64,000 nucleotides of DNA, taken from positions 30,687,427 to 30,751,426 of the forward strand of contig CM055094.1 in NCBI GenBank assembly GCA_029204225.1. Reading direction: 5' to 3'. The notes beneath the pieces were generated by a model. That model searched no databases. It saw only the letters and a program-made list of their open reading frames with translations, and was not told the origin of the DNA. This stretch comes from Diphasiastrum complanatum (taxonomy: Eukaryota > Streptophyta > Lycopodiopsida > Lycopodiales > Lycopodiaceae). The position numbers and the translations under genes were made by a program. This document shows positions 1 to 12,440 of this stretch, one piece after another. Numbering within the stretch: the first letter of the stretch is position 1; each line of letters begins with the position of its first letter.

Positions 1-1637
1 TTTTGATGATTTTTTCATCTAGAAATGCAAAACTAATGAAAATTGTATTTCTATTCTACTCGGTTTTGGATAGATTTGTGATTGAATTTGTCAATGTGAT
101 TCAACTTGAATTTAAGAGGCTTTATTTGTAAGGCATTTGTGTGTTATAAAGTGCTTTTGGTTCAGCATAGATGGATTCACCCTTCTTGTGAAGTCGAGAT
201 CAAGGATTTGATCAAATCTATAGTAAATTTGGATCTAGTTTGGATCTAGAAGATAGATCAAGCTCAAGATCACCTTAGATCTTGTTGAGAAATTAGAGAG
301 TGATTCATCTCAGGTCCCAAAGAGAGTGGGATAGCTAGTAGTGATCATATCTTGTACAATCTATCTTGTTTCTTTGAATCCATCTCCCTATCATTGAAGA
401 TGGCATCTGTAAGTGCCTATCTTTTGGATTCTAGTGATAGATTGAACTCTTCAAATTATTCAATTTGGAAGTTGAGAATGGAATCCATCCTTTTCATGCA
501 AGATTTGATGGATATTGTGAATGGAGAGGAAGATGAGCCAATCCATCCACCACAAGGGAGTATTTTTCTCAACTCACACCTTATGTAGGACCTATAAAGT
601 CCATTTTTACAGCAAATGATCATGAATGCATAGTTGAAGGTGTGGGATCCATTCTCTTATGCTTAGAATCTTCCAAGAAGACTAAGATAGATGATGTTCT
701 CTTCATTCCTAGCATCACTAAGAATTTGCTTAGTGTTGGCCAACTTTTAGATCATGGTTTCATTGTGGAGTTCTCTACTAATATATGCAACATCAAGAAG
801 AATGGGAAGATCATAGCAAGAGGAAGAAGGTTTGGGAGGTTGTTTAAGCCTGATTCTTTTGTTGATCCTAACCAATTTGTGATGGTAGCCAAGGAGGACA
901 AATTGACCACAAATGATTTGTGGCACAAGAGGCTTGGTCACATCAACACCAAGTCTATGGAAGCCACATGCAAGGAGGAGCTTGCTCTAGGCCTTCCAAG
1001 ATCCATGAAAAAGGAGAAAAAGGTTTTTGAAGCATGTGCTTTGGCTAAAGCACATAGGTTGCCTTTCTCTAACACTATCACTAAGACTACTCACCCTCTT
1101 AAGTTGATTCATTTGGATGTGCATTTTGCTAGCACAAAGAGCAATGGTAGAGCCACAATGTTTGTAATCTTGAATGATAAATCCTCTAAGAATCATATTG
1201 GAAAAAATATGGTTGAGATCAAGGAGGAGCTTGATCAAGAGGAGGAGCAAAATCCGAGAGCTTCAACTATTCCAAGGAGAGCCACAAGAGCGAAGATGGA
1301 GCTATCAATGCTCATTTTTGTGGACAAGGAAAGGCAAGTTGGAAAGGGGGGTACATTTTGTACTTCATTTGTTGAGTTTTTTAATGAAGTCCCTTTGAAT
1401 TTTAAAGTATGGAATGAAAGGTGTTTGTCATATCTACTTACTCTTGAGTGTGCTAGAAGTAAGCATGACATTTTCATTCATAAGTTGAAAGAATTTGACT
1501 TCATTTTCAAAGAGGCATATTGTGAACCTTGTATGAGAATAAGTGAATCATCCTTGAAGGACACTTATACCCATACAAGAGTATCCACGTATAAGGTGAT
1601 GATAATGAAGGATTGTTGCACCCTCCTTAGCCATTAG
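1..1637 (+). mobile_element. Ty1/copia element, 5' part, internally deleted
   Basis: Non-coding leader followed by a collapsed copia polyprotein. Gag begins at the ATG at 400 (MASVSAYLLDSS, then a SNYSIWKLRMESIL segment) and is cut near 556, where it joins protease C-terminal sequence ending in KNLLSVGQL. The GAG-pre-integrase motif LWHKRLGHINTKSM follows, then the start of the integrase core. A second junction near 1195 jumps to the basic linker between integrase and RT (NPRASTIPRRATRAK). Cys of the pre-integrase zinc finger and core residues are altered, so no working enzyme is expected. The closest relative in the window is the plus-strand element at 24698. The 5' LTR and PBS lie before the window; the 3' LTR is probably 3012-3711. 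The open frame from 642 to 1637 is a fusion product of the deletions, not a host gene. Confidence 0.85.
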
Positions 1638-1868
1638 CACATTTCTCAGCTTAAATTTCCACAGATGGTAATTAGCTCCATCAAGCTTGTCCATGATAGG
1701 ACTAGCTTTCCCTTGGGAATCCATGTGGAAGATTGGTCTAGGTGATAGGAATAACTATCAGTGACTTAAGTATGAAAATCTGGTGCTAAGAAGACAATTA
1801 CTCTATCGGCTAGTAGAGTCTTGTTTCTGTGGAAGCTTATCAGACTACAAAAATTAGCTCTGATACCA
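1619..1868 (-). mobile_element. Minus-strand copia 5' end: PBS and gag N-terminus
   Basis: The complement of a tRNA-iMet primer binding site lies at 1857-1868 (GCTCTGATACCA on the plus strand). Reading on the minus strand, a leader leads to an ATG near 1727 that opens a typical copia gag start: MDSQGKASPIMDKLDG, then ANYHLWKFKLRNVLMAKEG. The frame stops matching gag near 1619, where the plus-strand element resumes. This is therefore a 5' fragment of an element inserted in the opposite direction inside the 1-3711 element. Gag alone is represented; everything downstream of the first ~36 codons is gone. Confidence 0.75.
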
Positions 1869-2830
1869 TGTTGGAAAAGAGGGGTGAAAGAAAGATAACT
1901 CGAAACGAAACGAACACGAAAAAAAGCAAACTAAAGAAGAAATGAACTCGAATGAAAAATGTTCATGCATAGCGCAATAAGCTATCTCCCTCTTTCCTCA
2001 TGCATGACTACGCCTATCAATCTCAAACAAAACATTAGTGATAGAAATCACGTTCGAGCTGATTATGTAGCCAAACACTATGCATCAAAACATCAGACAG
2101 ATAATTTGTCACGAACAACTAGACAAATTATTAGTCGTGAATTACTTGCAAAGAGCTAGACTAATAATTAGTCGCGAAGAGCTAGACAAATTATAAGTCA
2201 CGAACAGCAGACAACCGGACTAAGCAATTGGAAAGCCAGACAAAACGTAGAAAAACATTGCAATATTGACACAAATCTGAACGCAAAACAAATAGATCTG
2301 CAATCAGATTAAGTATAACGAAATATACAAGTCAATACTGCAGGTGAGCACAAAACAATAGCGGATGTAACTGCGTGCTTCACAAAGCTAATTATGATCT
2401 GTAAAGGTGATGAGCTTATTACTGACAATCCATCTGAAAGAAAGAATCAATGCACAAAAGCATCTACAATGTCTATCTCTGATTACCAGTGATGTTTCGT
2501 TCTATCTTCTATTCTTCTTAAATACTAAGATGGTATCTAATATATACATAATTTTTACAGGTGTGTAGATGAAGAAGGTACAAAAGTGGTTGTGCTGTCT
2601 GTGGGAGATCGTGGATGGATGCTGTCATTGTCAAATCTGATTGCACAATGCATGGAACGAGTGTGAGGAGGCCGCGACGTTAGGCTTCGCTAAAATTCAC
2701 GCTTTTTGCTCTCTTCTCCGCTCGCGTTCTCCATACTCCATCGCCCCCATCATCTTCAAGTGCACAAAATGCCTTGGAATCCATGGCTTGACATGATGTA
2801 TAGTTTTTGAAGTGTGCTACATATATATAG
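1869..2830 (-). repeat. Probable LTR of the minus-strand copia fragment, far end unresolved
   Basis: The LTR begins with TGTTGG immediately beside the PBS complement, as expected for the inner end of a minus-strand 5' LTR. Its outer end could not be placed. The stretch contains a cluster of imperfect short repeats (2085-2215) and is somewhat more GC-rich near 2640-2760. No coding sequence was recognised. Confidence 0.45.
2085..2215. repeat. Degenerate short tandem repeats
   Basis: Three to four imperfect copies of a unit resembling AGCTAGACAAATTATTAGTC followed by GCGAA, spaced about 27-37 bp apart. Individual units contain a near-palindrome (CTAATAATTAG). They lie inside the probable minus-strand LTR. 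Confidence 0.6.
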
Positions 2831-3011
2831 ACACATTTATGGAACATCTTGTAAGAGATCCTTTAAGAGGTGGTGAAAGATCCTTCATGGACATCATTCT
2901 CTATTGGAGTCTCAAAAGTTCCTTGTTTGTAGCTGGATTTTTTAGACACTTCTAAAAGCTTTCATTTATCTATCAGGAGAGTTGTAAATAGATCAAGCTA
3001 AAATTGAGGAG

Positions 3012-3711
3012 TGTAAAGAATTGCCAAAAGTTGACAAATCTAGCTTGATTAAAAGCCATGTAGTATAATGTAAATTTTGTACATAAGTGGATTCCATACA
3101 TGTGAGGCCAAGATGCCACATGGCAATCCACTCCTAATGTAGGTTAGGTCAAGTCCATAGAGTTGGTCATGTCATTTTGGTAGTGATTCCTAGTTTATAG
3201 GACCTAAATCCTAGATTTAAGGTGAAAATTGACCAACTAGCTATCTACTAAGCATGACTCTAGGAGATAGACTAGGGTTTCATTTTAGGGCAAAAAGGAT
3301 GAGTTAACTTCCTTATTACATGCTGGAAATATGCCTAACTTCACAAAGGAAGTCAAATTTGCTATGTATTCCAAGCTCCCATAGTGAGAAGATAGAATAT
3401 TTTTGGAGCTCATTGGCAATCTCAAGCTACTCCATTATGTACATTGAGTTTTTGTGATCCAAATGAAACCAAATCAATTTCTAATTGTTTCTCAGCTTGA
3501 AGACCGTACTACAGCCTATATTACACATGTGTGGGCTCGAATTTCAATGTTCATCAATGGTTTTGATTGTTAATGCTTGTTGTTTGTCAAATTGCCAATC
3601 TAGATCAACTTTTTGTGTCTAGTTTTTTGATAGATTGTTAAGCAAGCATCCAATCACTCTTGTGGATCTTTTGTAGATCCATTTATGGTCCTAAATTACA
3701 GTACTTTCACA
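3012..3711 (+). repeat. Copia 3' LTR
   Basis: Starts TGTAAAGAATTGCC directly after a purine tract (ATTGAGGAG, 3003-3011) and ends ...CTTTCACA, giving TG...CA termini and 700 bp. Its start resembles the minus-strand LTR family at 28644-31912 and its 3' end resembles the LTR at 24698, so it belongs to the same broad family. It is best assigned as the 3' LTR of the plus-strand element beginning before base 1. Confidence 0.7.
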
Positions 3712-3905
3712 TTTCTATCATAAGCTCTCATGTTAGTTTGGGTGGTGTTGGGCCTCACCTCGATAGCCGCGACGATGTCCCATAGATCTTTTTCCATGAG
3801 AATGCTATTCATTTTGAATTTCCAGATGTTGTACTTGGGTCATCCAACTTGCTTTCTTCACCCAAAATTGATTGATGTTGGCCATATCAAATTTCCTGAA
3901 ACGAC
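3712..3905 (-). pseudogene. Copia gag N-terminal scrap
   Basis: On the minus strand this directly abuts the LTR end at 3711 and encodes YNIWKFKMNSILMEKDLW followed by DIVAAIEVRP, the conserved start of copia gag. A frameshift separates it from the residues just upstream. It is probably part of the element into which the 1-3711 element inserted. Nothing after the first gag helix region is seen. Confidence 0.65.
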
Positions 3906-5084
3906 ACATGTAGACTAATGAGGTATTTTAAGTCGAATGGCGATGTTAAAACCCAAAAATAATGACTTGTACTTTTTAACTTACTAAGCCACCCGCTGCA
4001 TAATCGCCAAATTGGAAGACAAGATGGTTTCTGTTCTTTGGTTCTATCCAAAATTAATGGAGTCTAACCAACATGTAAAATATGTGAATTCTAAGCCTTT
4101 ACACTCCTACACTCATTTTTTGCCTACTAAATCGACTAGCACACATCACAAGTTAATATCTCGTCATGCAATTTTTTTGACTTGCTACGAGTCAAATCTA
4201 AGTGCACTACAATTTTTCTAGCCTTAGAAACAAATTCCCATGCATGTTGATTTATAAGTTAATGCATAAAAACTAACCAACCAAAATAGAAGACACGAAT
4301 TCTCTAATATATGGGCTACACTTACTACCAACAATTGAACTATTGAATCAACAATTCAAATTGTTCACAACTTTTGAATGGCGATGTTGATTTGTGACCA
4401 TAATTTTGCATAAACATCATTTTTAAATTGGTGAAATATAAGCTTTTTGTAGATAAGCTACACTCACTATAGACTACTATATTGTTGGACGAAAACTCAA
4501 TTTGTAAACATATAATTTAAATTCTTCCCATACTCACAAAAGATGCAACCTTTTTGCAAGTATGAGAAGACAATTTTGAAAAGAAAAAAAAAGAAAGATC
4601 TTCTCCATTCACACTCTTCAATAACATTATCATGCAATGTTTATCTTATTTTAGATTAAATTTGAGCGTTTTTGCTTTACTTGTGAATGATAAAATGTTG
4701 AATATACAATTTTCACTTCTCAATATACAATTTTTACATCACTAAATAGAGAACATAATTCCTCCATGTATCCTACAAAATGTTGATCTTTTGGTTGAAG
4801 AATTAAAACCATATTGTCTATATGTACTAACTTCTCATCAAATAGTTCTACCTCTAGCTACCTTGGTCAATTGGTATTCAACTTGTAAGAATGACATAGT
4901 TATACTAATTCTTATAACAAAAAAAAAAACATATTTCCTCCATGTCATTGTGAATTAACCATAGAAGTTATATCTTTGGTAGAGCACAATTTGAAATATA
5001 ACACACTTTCATCCTTCACCTACCTTAAAATACTTGTCAAGTTAAATGGAGCATCCAATTCCCCTTTCTCCTCATAGATTGGTA
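3906..5084. other. AT-rich stretch, nothing recognised
   Basis: Low-complexity AT-rich DNA with many stops in all frames. No protein motif, LTR terminus, PBS or RNA gene was found. Confidence 0.5.
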
Positions 5085-6540
5085 ATTATAGAAAATTTAG
5101 AACTAAATCTATTGATTTTGAAGTCATTGGTTGATGCATTTTCCAACATTTCAAGATGAAAATTGACAATTGATTATATTTTATATCTTTTCAATGTTCA
5201 TATTTGTTTGATGAACTTTTGATCGAGGACACAAATATTGATATCCATATGCACTAACAAACACTATCTATACTCTAACCCAAGACAATTGTCAACCCAA
5301 TAACTACTTAAAAAATAGTTTTTTTATTTTATAAGCATTTTCATATTATGTGCCACAAACACAAAATCATGCCTTGGGAAGTTTGTATTGCCCAAAGCAA
5401 CCGCTTCTTTAATGTGACAAAACCCAAATCCTTTTCACATGCATACATAGAAAATTCCATTCTTGCAACTTCAATATCCAAAAGAACCTAATCCTTTTCA
5501 CATGCACACATATAAAATTCCATCCTTGCAACTTCAAGCAATACCCAAAGGCATCGTAATCCTTTTCACATGCATATATAGAAAATTCCACCCTTATAAA
5601 TTCAAAACAAATGTTAGACTATCAAGGAGATTGTAATGAGTGCTTCATTTAATTGGTTATAACCAAATTGAACATTTTGGATATTGAAAGAATACATTAT
5701 AAACAAATACAATAATCACATGAGAGATTTGTTGAAGGATGTTACTATATGATCCCTAAGTGGTAAGAAAATCTAACTTATCTATCCACTTTGGAATTGT
5801 TAGAGTCCATGACAACCCAAGACAAGAGAAAGATAACATGAACCAATATTACATTTTTTGCATCACCCTTGTTTCCTTAGCCACATCCTCAAGGTCACAA
5901 AAAGTCACAAGAGAAATATTCAGTGCACTAGGTACTAGTATCACTCAAATGTATATATAAAGACTATAATTTAATACCCATTTGCATTGGTGGAAATTTC
6001 ATCAAAAGTATACAACCCAATACATTCAACTAAAGAGTATTATTTATCTATAATTCCCAATAGACACATAAGACAAATGAGAATCAAATGCATATACAAC
6101 TTTCACTTTCAAAAAAACAAAATCCTCCAATTATTGCTACTTCAAAACCATCTTATTTTCTTTAGCAATTACAAACTCTTAATGAGACTATGTTTTGACC
6201 TCTTGCATGATCATGAAACCATCTTTTTTCAAATGTCAACCACAAGCCTTCATAAATTGAAGTCTTCTTTTCTCTTGTAATGTTCCCTTGCATAACCATC
6301 TATTTTCTTATTGGCAATCCTTCAAAACCATCTATTTTTTTTACAATCATTCAAAAAGAAAGATTATTCTCTTATAAGATCATGAACCCATCCATCTATT
6401 TTTTGATTGGCATTTGCAATTCTTCAAAAGAGCCTTTATTCTCTTATAAAATCACGAATCTACCTGCAATTTTATTGGCGATTGTATTTCTTTATTCAAT
6501 GATGTTTTTTCTCTTGCTTGATCATGAAATAATATAAAAC
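5085..6540. repeat. Copy A of a decayed direct duplication
   Basis: Shares a series of collinear blocks with 6660-7640. Examples are GATGCATTTTCCAACATTTC (5132), the CCCAATAACTA block (5300), TATACAACCCAATACAT (6008), the CAAAACCATCTTATTTTC block (6143) and the terminal CTTGATCATGAAAT block (6515). Inside copy A a shorter unit beginning AATCCTTTTCACATGCATAC is repeated three times (5427, 5491 and 5560). No coding content was recognised. Confidence 0.65.
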
Positions 6541-6659
6541 ACAATCCATACTATTCATAACATCCCTCATTATTCATCATGCCTTGATAGTATGGATTAT
6601 GTTTTATAAAGTTACATGGAATCATTTGATTTCAAGAGTCCTTTTCTCATCAAATTGGT

Positions 6660-7640
6660 TACTATACACAATTTCAAACCTAATGCTAATTGATTTTTAA
6701 GTCATGCTTGCAATTGATTGATGCTTTTTCCAACATTTCAAGTGGTGACAATGAAATTAAATTGTCTTTTCAATGTTTAAACCTTTTGACCTACAAGACA
6801 AAATATTGATATCCATATAAACTAACACAATCTATACTCAACAACCCAAGCCATTTGTAAGCCCAATAACTTTCAATATAGTTTTTTGTTTTACAAGAAT
6901 ATCATGTGTTATGTGCCTAACTTCATTTTGTATAGTTCCATCCAAAGCTATTTTTAACTTTTATGTCTAGTTCCCCAACATGGAATCATGTTTTAGGATT
7001 GTACTACTCAAAAGAAACTATTTGTTATCTAATTTGAGCAGAGCACCCAAATATTTTTCACATGAATACATAGAAATTCCACAACTTCAATCTTAATACC
7101 CAAAGCAATTGTTCTTGTCTAATTCAATCACATGAGTAGAGAGGATTCACCCTTATAAATTCAAAACATATGCCATCGTTCTACCATTTACCCAAGGGGA
7201 AAGATCATTGAAAGTATACAACCCAATACATCTAAAGAATATAATTTATCCACAATCCTCAATACACAAACACAAATAAGGATCAACTGCGTATACAACA
7301 CTTTTCTTTTAAAAAAACAAAATCCTAGGTTCAAAACCATCTTATTTTCATTAGCATCTACTTTGCTTCATGCAATGTTTTAATCTCTTGTATAATCATG
7401 AACCACCCCACCTATTGTCAACATCAATTCTTGTATATGATCTTCATGTTTTAAGCAATTGCAATCCTAATGATGGTTCTCTTGCGAGATCAACCATCTG
7501 TTTGTTTATAGGCAATTGCAATCCTTTATAAAAGACACTTTCCTCTCTTGTATGATCATGAAACTATCTTGTTTTTATTGGCAAGTTCAATCCTTCATAT
7601 AATGATGTTTTTCTCTTACTTGATCATGAAATATATATGC
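6660..7640. repeat. Copy B of the decayed direct duplication
   Basis: Collinear with copy A but shorter by about 470 bp, with the same order of landmark blocks, ending in CTTGATCATGAAATATATA. Divergence is high, with indels throughout, so the duplication is old. It may be a decayed non-coding transposon or a segmental duplication. Confidence 0.65.
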
Positions 7641-8163
7641 CACATAATCCAAGCTATGGGTTCGTACATCACTGTCTAGTCAGATCCACCACATCTATGG
7701 CTGCTGAATACATTGGTAGGTGATCAGCAGATTCTAGGCAGCGATAACAAATACTGTTACAAAAGACTAGACGATACATGAAATTGACTCACTTGGTAGA
7801 TTTATGATATAGTGCTCGGCTATCTAATTAGATCACTTTAAAAGGACACGCTTAACCCACATTGCAGATCCGTTGATCTTCAGACTACATGAAAGTAGCA
7901 AAAGCACTTATAATATTTCAAATTTCAATTAACGAAAGTTGAAAGTAAATTTGTTCATAGAAGGAGATTTATAAACATAAGCTGCCTCATACAACGTGCT
8001 TAGAAGTCTTTACATTTCTGTAGTCCATCAAAAACAGCCCAGATTATCAAAATTGGCACCGGCCTAAAAAATTTACAGTTCACCTGTGTAACCCGTCAAA
8101 AAGGCCGTGGGTTATTAAACCCAAGCGCAAACAGGCATCTCTATACATATTAGCAATAAACGC

Positions 8164-8577
8164 TTAAGCACTTGTGAACTTAGTTACAGCCTTGGTGCCC
8201 TCAGACACTGCGTGTTTGGCCAGCTCTCCTGGCAGCGTCAATCTCACAGCGGTCTGGATCTCACGAGAAGTAATGGTGGACTTCTTGTTATAGCGAGCCA
8301 GTCTCGCCGCCTCTTGGGCAAGCTTCTCAAACGTATCATTGATGAAGGAATTCATGATGCCCATGGCCTTGGAGGACACACCGATTTCGGGATGCACTTG
8401 CTTCAGCACTTTGTAGATGTAAATTTTGTATGTTTCCTGGCTCTTTTTGGGTCTTTTCTTCTTCTTTTCGCCTTCCTTGGGAGCAGCAGCTGGGGGCATC
8501 TTCTCCGCCTTTGACTTCCCACCCTTCTTCTCGCCCTTCTTCGCAGCCTTCTCTCCCTCACCGCTCTTGGGCGCCAT
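8164..8577 (-). CDS. Histone H2B
   Basis: Core histone H2B, partner of H2A in the nucleosome octamer; nuclear. The ATG at 8577 gives [15 protein letters not shown] and 137 residues, the usual plant size; the in-frame ATG 30 bases upstream adds an uncharacteristic [10 protein letters not shown] and was rejected. Residues 1-46 form a Lys/Ala/Pro-rich tail. The histone fold runs from about 47 to 137, with the diagnostic segments [51 protein letters not shown] and [20 protein letters not shown]. Lys133 in AVTKFTSA corresponds to the ubiquitinated lysine known in yeast and plants. There is no intron, normal for core histone genes. Small departures from the usual plant consensus are Val67, Thr82, Ser100 and Thr114. 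The frame is intact and histone promoter elements lie upstream, so it is probably functional. Confidence 0.97.
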   Translation of the reverse strand: MAPKSGEGEKAAKKGEKKGGKSKAEKMPPAAAPKEGEKKKKRPKKSQETYKIYIYKVLKQVHPEIGVSSKAMGIMNSFINDTFEKLAQEAARLARYNKKSTITSREIQTAVRLTLPGELAKHAVSEGTKAVTKFTSA

Positions 8578-8745
8578 CGCTCGACGATTGATGCTCCAAA
8601 AACACACTAGTGCAGAATTCTGCCACCCCCAACAAGCCTTAAACAGGAATTACTACACTAAATGTAACTCACAACAAAAATCCCGTTCAAGCTTTGTCGA
8701 GACTAACCATAAACACGATCAATGCGAAGGAGAGCCGATATGGTG

Positions 8746-8856
8746 GGTTATATGGGGAAATCTGGCCAATCGGTGAGGTTCACGCGGATCGATGCCGTGT
8801 GCCAATTGCAACCGTCCACGTGGCACGCATCCGTCTGACAATAGGAGGCCACGTCA
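8746..8856 (-). promoter_or_regulatory. Histone-type promoter: TATA-like, CCAAT, octamer, G-box, hexamer
   Basis: Upstream of H2B the sequence holds a TATA-like CATATAAC on the minus strand (about 8747-8755), CCAAT (8766-8770), the plant histone octamer CGCGGATC (8783-8790), a G-box CACGTG (8817-8822) and the histone hexamer ACGTCA (8851-8856). Octamer and hexamer are known plant histone elements that drive S-phase and meristem expression. Their joint presence supports replication-dependent expression of this gene. Function is inferred from motif identity only. Confidence 0.75.
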
Positions 8857-8899
8857 CTGTACCCTAATGTCGGCTATTTGAGGGCCAATAATTATTGAT

Positions 8900-11498
8900 A
8901 ATTAGTTACCCATTAACGTGGATGATGGGACAAGGCTTTAGGGGCCTGGCCTAAATCACCAAGGTTGAACGGGTGGTGTTCATTTCTAACTTTCTCAACC
9001 CTCTTTTTTTTTTTTTTTTTTTTTTCTAGCATTTGGGATCGTGTTTTAAGTGAATTTCAACTTTTGGAACCGGAACAAAAATTTACATCTTCCGTACCTT
9101 TTGGTTATCAATAGACTTATTATTTGGTCCTATTTGAAAGATACCTTACCATGTTGATCCTTGTCGGACCTTCTGATATCCTTATCACTTTAAGCTACCC
9201 TTTGCCCAAGAGCCTAGGGAATAATGTTCACGCTCTCTCTTTCTTTCCCTGAGGAACATGGTTTCTTCTCATTTCTCATCCTAGCAACTGTTTTCCTCCA
9301 ACTTGCATTGATTTTTAATGAGAATATGAGTAGAAAAGCTAATCGCTTTTCATTCGTTAACAGTTAACTTCCTATTACCTACAGTTTTGATAAGTTGAAT
9401 TTGAATCGAATTTGTTGATGGTTGTACTTTGTTGAAATTGAATCGAATCTGTGATGGTTGTACTTTGACACACATCGAACTCACTAGCACCCCTCCATCT
9501 CATCCTCTCGGGCTCAAGCCAAGGAAGCTCAATCTAGGTTGTGGCGACACCCCAATAGAAGATGCATGTTCTAGTGTGGAAGTCACAATAGTTGCAAACC
9601 AGAAAAGTATTTTGATAACATAGTCTTAAACACTAGTTTGCAGACATATCGTGAATGAATGATGCATAGCCTTCAAATAATTTGCTTATTCCGTGATACA
9701 ATAAACAATCTAATATCCAATAGGATGGAATGTAAATATGTGGATAACTGCCAAACTAGTATAAAAATTTTGGTTGATATTTGCATAATTTATTGTTAAA
9801 AACAAGACCAATAATTGCATCATATAGTAGTATAATAGTAAATATCATTTACTACAAAATGGCTTGTCTAACTAATGATAATTTCTCAATACAAACACAT
9901 GTATAATCAACATTACTTTGTGATTAAGTACCTTTGAAACTTGGCTATTTGGTATTTAGTTTTTATTAACCTACACAAAATGCTTACATTAATAGATGCT
10001 AGATGGATTTGTACAAATTTCCATTGTGAATTGAGTAATTGGCCAAGACTAAAGATGGAGCTCAAGGCTCATACATTTACATTTCAACGGCAAGAAAGTC
10101 GAGGTTTTGAGCTAGCCACAATAAACAACTATACCAACTCATTGGGCTATGAAAGATGTATTTACTTCTCACTTACCAATTAATCATTGCTTTATGCTTT
10201 ATATTTGTTAAGCTTTATCACATTATGATAATCTTCTCTATGAAAAATTTATGCATACTACTAACCACTTTTCTATAAGGTGATACATTTGCTTGTATTG
10301 TAGATATAATATTCACTCATATCATTGAAGTCATTATTTCTAGGAAATGTTCAGCTTTTTATCATCACTAAAACCCTAATTTAGACGATGTGTATTGAGC
10401 CAATAAGCATGTTAGACATCTACCTAGAAACACACTCTCATTAGGACTTACGATAGTTTACTTGATCTAAAGCTAATCTAACTCTTGTGAAAAATCATAC
10501 TTTTTAATATATATAACATTATTTATGTTACAACTATATGGAAGTTCATGCCAAAGGCTAGCTAAAGTATTGAGCTAAACATATGCTCTTACTAAGAAAA
10601 TGAAGTCATCAAAAATGCATCGTTTCTTTAAGCATGTACAAGTTGCAAAAACAAATTCACATTTATCGGCAAAATTGCATGGTATGATAAATGATCATGT
10701 TGTACACCCTCATAATATGACGACATAATAAATCATAATGTTGTACACCCTCACAATATGACATATTGTGTTATGATATATGCCATATAACATTGGTGAA
10801 ACTCCCATTTGTAAAAAATGTCAATAGCTCTTTTAGTACACTAATTATGGACAAGGATAACTAATGATTACAATCATGACACCTATATTCCTCATTGTAT
10901 TTACTTTGTTGGTTGTTGTGTTGGGATATTTAGACTGCAAATCACAAGCCTTGGAATCAATACACTGATTTTACAACTTGTATTGTATTAGTCAGATTGG
11001 CGGAAAAAAAAAATTAGTCGTAGGAAAATTTGTCTCCAAGTGAAGTCAACCAATGAAATGAATCATCTTGAGATGCAAAAATCATTCTAAATTAAAACTT
11101 TTCAATGTTGGCTATGGATTGAATGTTTGATGTAGATGGATCTAGCATGTTGGTTATAACTATAGTAAATTATGCATCTTGTGATTTTTCTTTAGTATAA
11201 GTCATTAACATGGGAGTGGCATTTCCTAAGAGCTAAACATTGCTGGAATCTTGAAACTTATTTTGTGCTAGCACATGGTTTCAAATACGTCTCAAAACTA
11301 CATGTGCTACATTCAATATTCAGCGAACCAATTGGTAAATGACAAACTTCATTCATAGATGTATATTTGTATTATCATGCTCCTAAATCACCATGCATTG
11401 TCCATGACATTGTAAGCGTTGAAATTAAAAGCTTAAATTTACGACGACAGTAAAAATCTGTCAATATAATTTTTTAGATAATATACACATGACTTTGT
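8900..11498. other. Long AT-rich interval, nothing firmly recognised
   Basis: Contains a T22 run (9004-9025) and two short open frames (9429-9623 and 9941-10183) without recognisable motifs or gene-like context. A short block is repeated in tandem near 10690-10760 (a CATGTTGTACACCCTCA-like block). No LTR, PBS or RNA gene was identified. Confidence 0.5.
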
Positions 11499-11768
11499 GT
11501 TGGGTCCAGTGTGGCCATGTGCATGTTGGGACTTGGTCCAGCCAACGACAGCCTTGCCATGTAGGATGGCCCTTGAAAATGTATTGTATATATTCAAGTC
11601 TTCGTGTGAAGAAAAATATGACAGTATCTTCCCTTTTTCTGAGTGCAGTTCCTAATGCTTATCTGGAATGAGTTGTCCAAATTATACTTTGTTAATTCTC
11701 TGACGATCTAAATGTATGGGTGAGTGGAGAATCACATAGTAGTATTTTTCCATCAATGGTATCAGAGC
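11499..11768 (+). repeat. LTR with adjacent tRNA-iMet PBS
   Basis: A TGTTGGGTCCAGTGTGG start and a CATCA end (11755) bracket about 257 bp with a central TATATATT box. One base later comes a perfect 12-base primer binding site, TGGTATCAGAGC (11757-11768). This is the 5' end of a plus-strand LTR retrotransposon. The sequence after it shows no clear gag or pol, so the body has been lost or is too decayed to read. Confidence 0.6.
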
Positions 11769-12440
11769 TATTTGGTGGTGGGGACAGGAGAAAAGTGGAT
11801 CATGACAATGATTTTTTTGGCAACGGTTCAAGATAGGCAAGATGTTTTAACGAAATGGCTCACATATTGCTATTCTCTCAACAAATTCTCATATGCTTAG
11901 CACAATGCTATGTTGAAGTAGGTCACTGGGCATGAAAAGGAAACTCATATGTGAATCCTTGAAAAACTCTAAGAAAATCTCCGAACTTGTTTTTCTTTTT
12001 AAAAATCAAGGTTTTCTACCAAAACGTCATGAATCTTGAGTTGTGGAAGACATTTTTTTATATTGTAAGTGCATGGAGCTGGGCACGCTGATAGGGTGAC
12101 CCTGCCCATAGAAGGTCGTACTCAGCCACTATGCGTGAGAGGAAAAATGGCAAAAATCCTTCTATTGTAGCTAGGGTTTTTGCTTGAAAAAATTTGCAAA
12201 ATGAAGGGAGGTCATGTGCGTCAAGGAGGGCGTGCACTTAGCAGCTATAGATGTCCAACATTTCAAAGAATTCATCTCAATGCACATGGAGCTTCAAAAC
12301 CATCCAATCGTAGGCTATGGAGAGATCAATGGGCTTGCAGAAATTGAATTTGCGTCATCGGATTTGTATGGACCATCGGATTTCCAAGAAATGAATTTTT
12401 TGAAGTGTTGAGGGTCCAATGTGCAAACCCAACTTCAACT
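11769..12440 (+). other. Unrecognised sequence after the LTR
   Basis: Follows the PBS and could be retroelement leader or decayed gag. An open frame at 12214-12411 and another at 12419-12655 show no recognisable domain. Confidence 0.3.

Noticed and set aside
642-1637. 331-codon open frame as a host gene
   Set aside because: It is copia protease, pre-integrase, integrase start and linker joined by deletions; every recognisable segment is retroelement.
5427-5606. CRISPR-like array
   Set aside because: The three repeats are imperfect and sit within a larger decayed duplication in plant DNA; no cas genes or regular spacers.
8212-8776. Plus-strand open frames opposite H2B
   Set aside because: Antisense shadows of the H2B gene.
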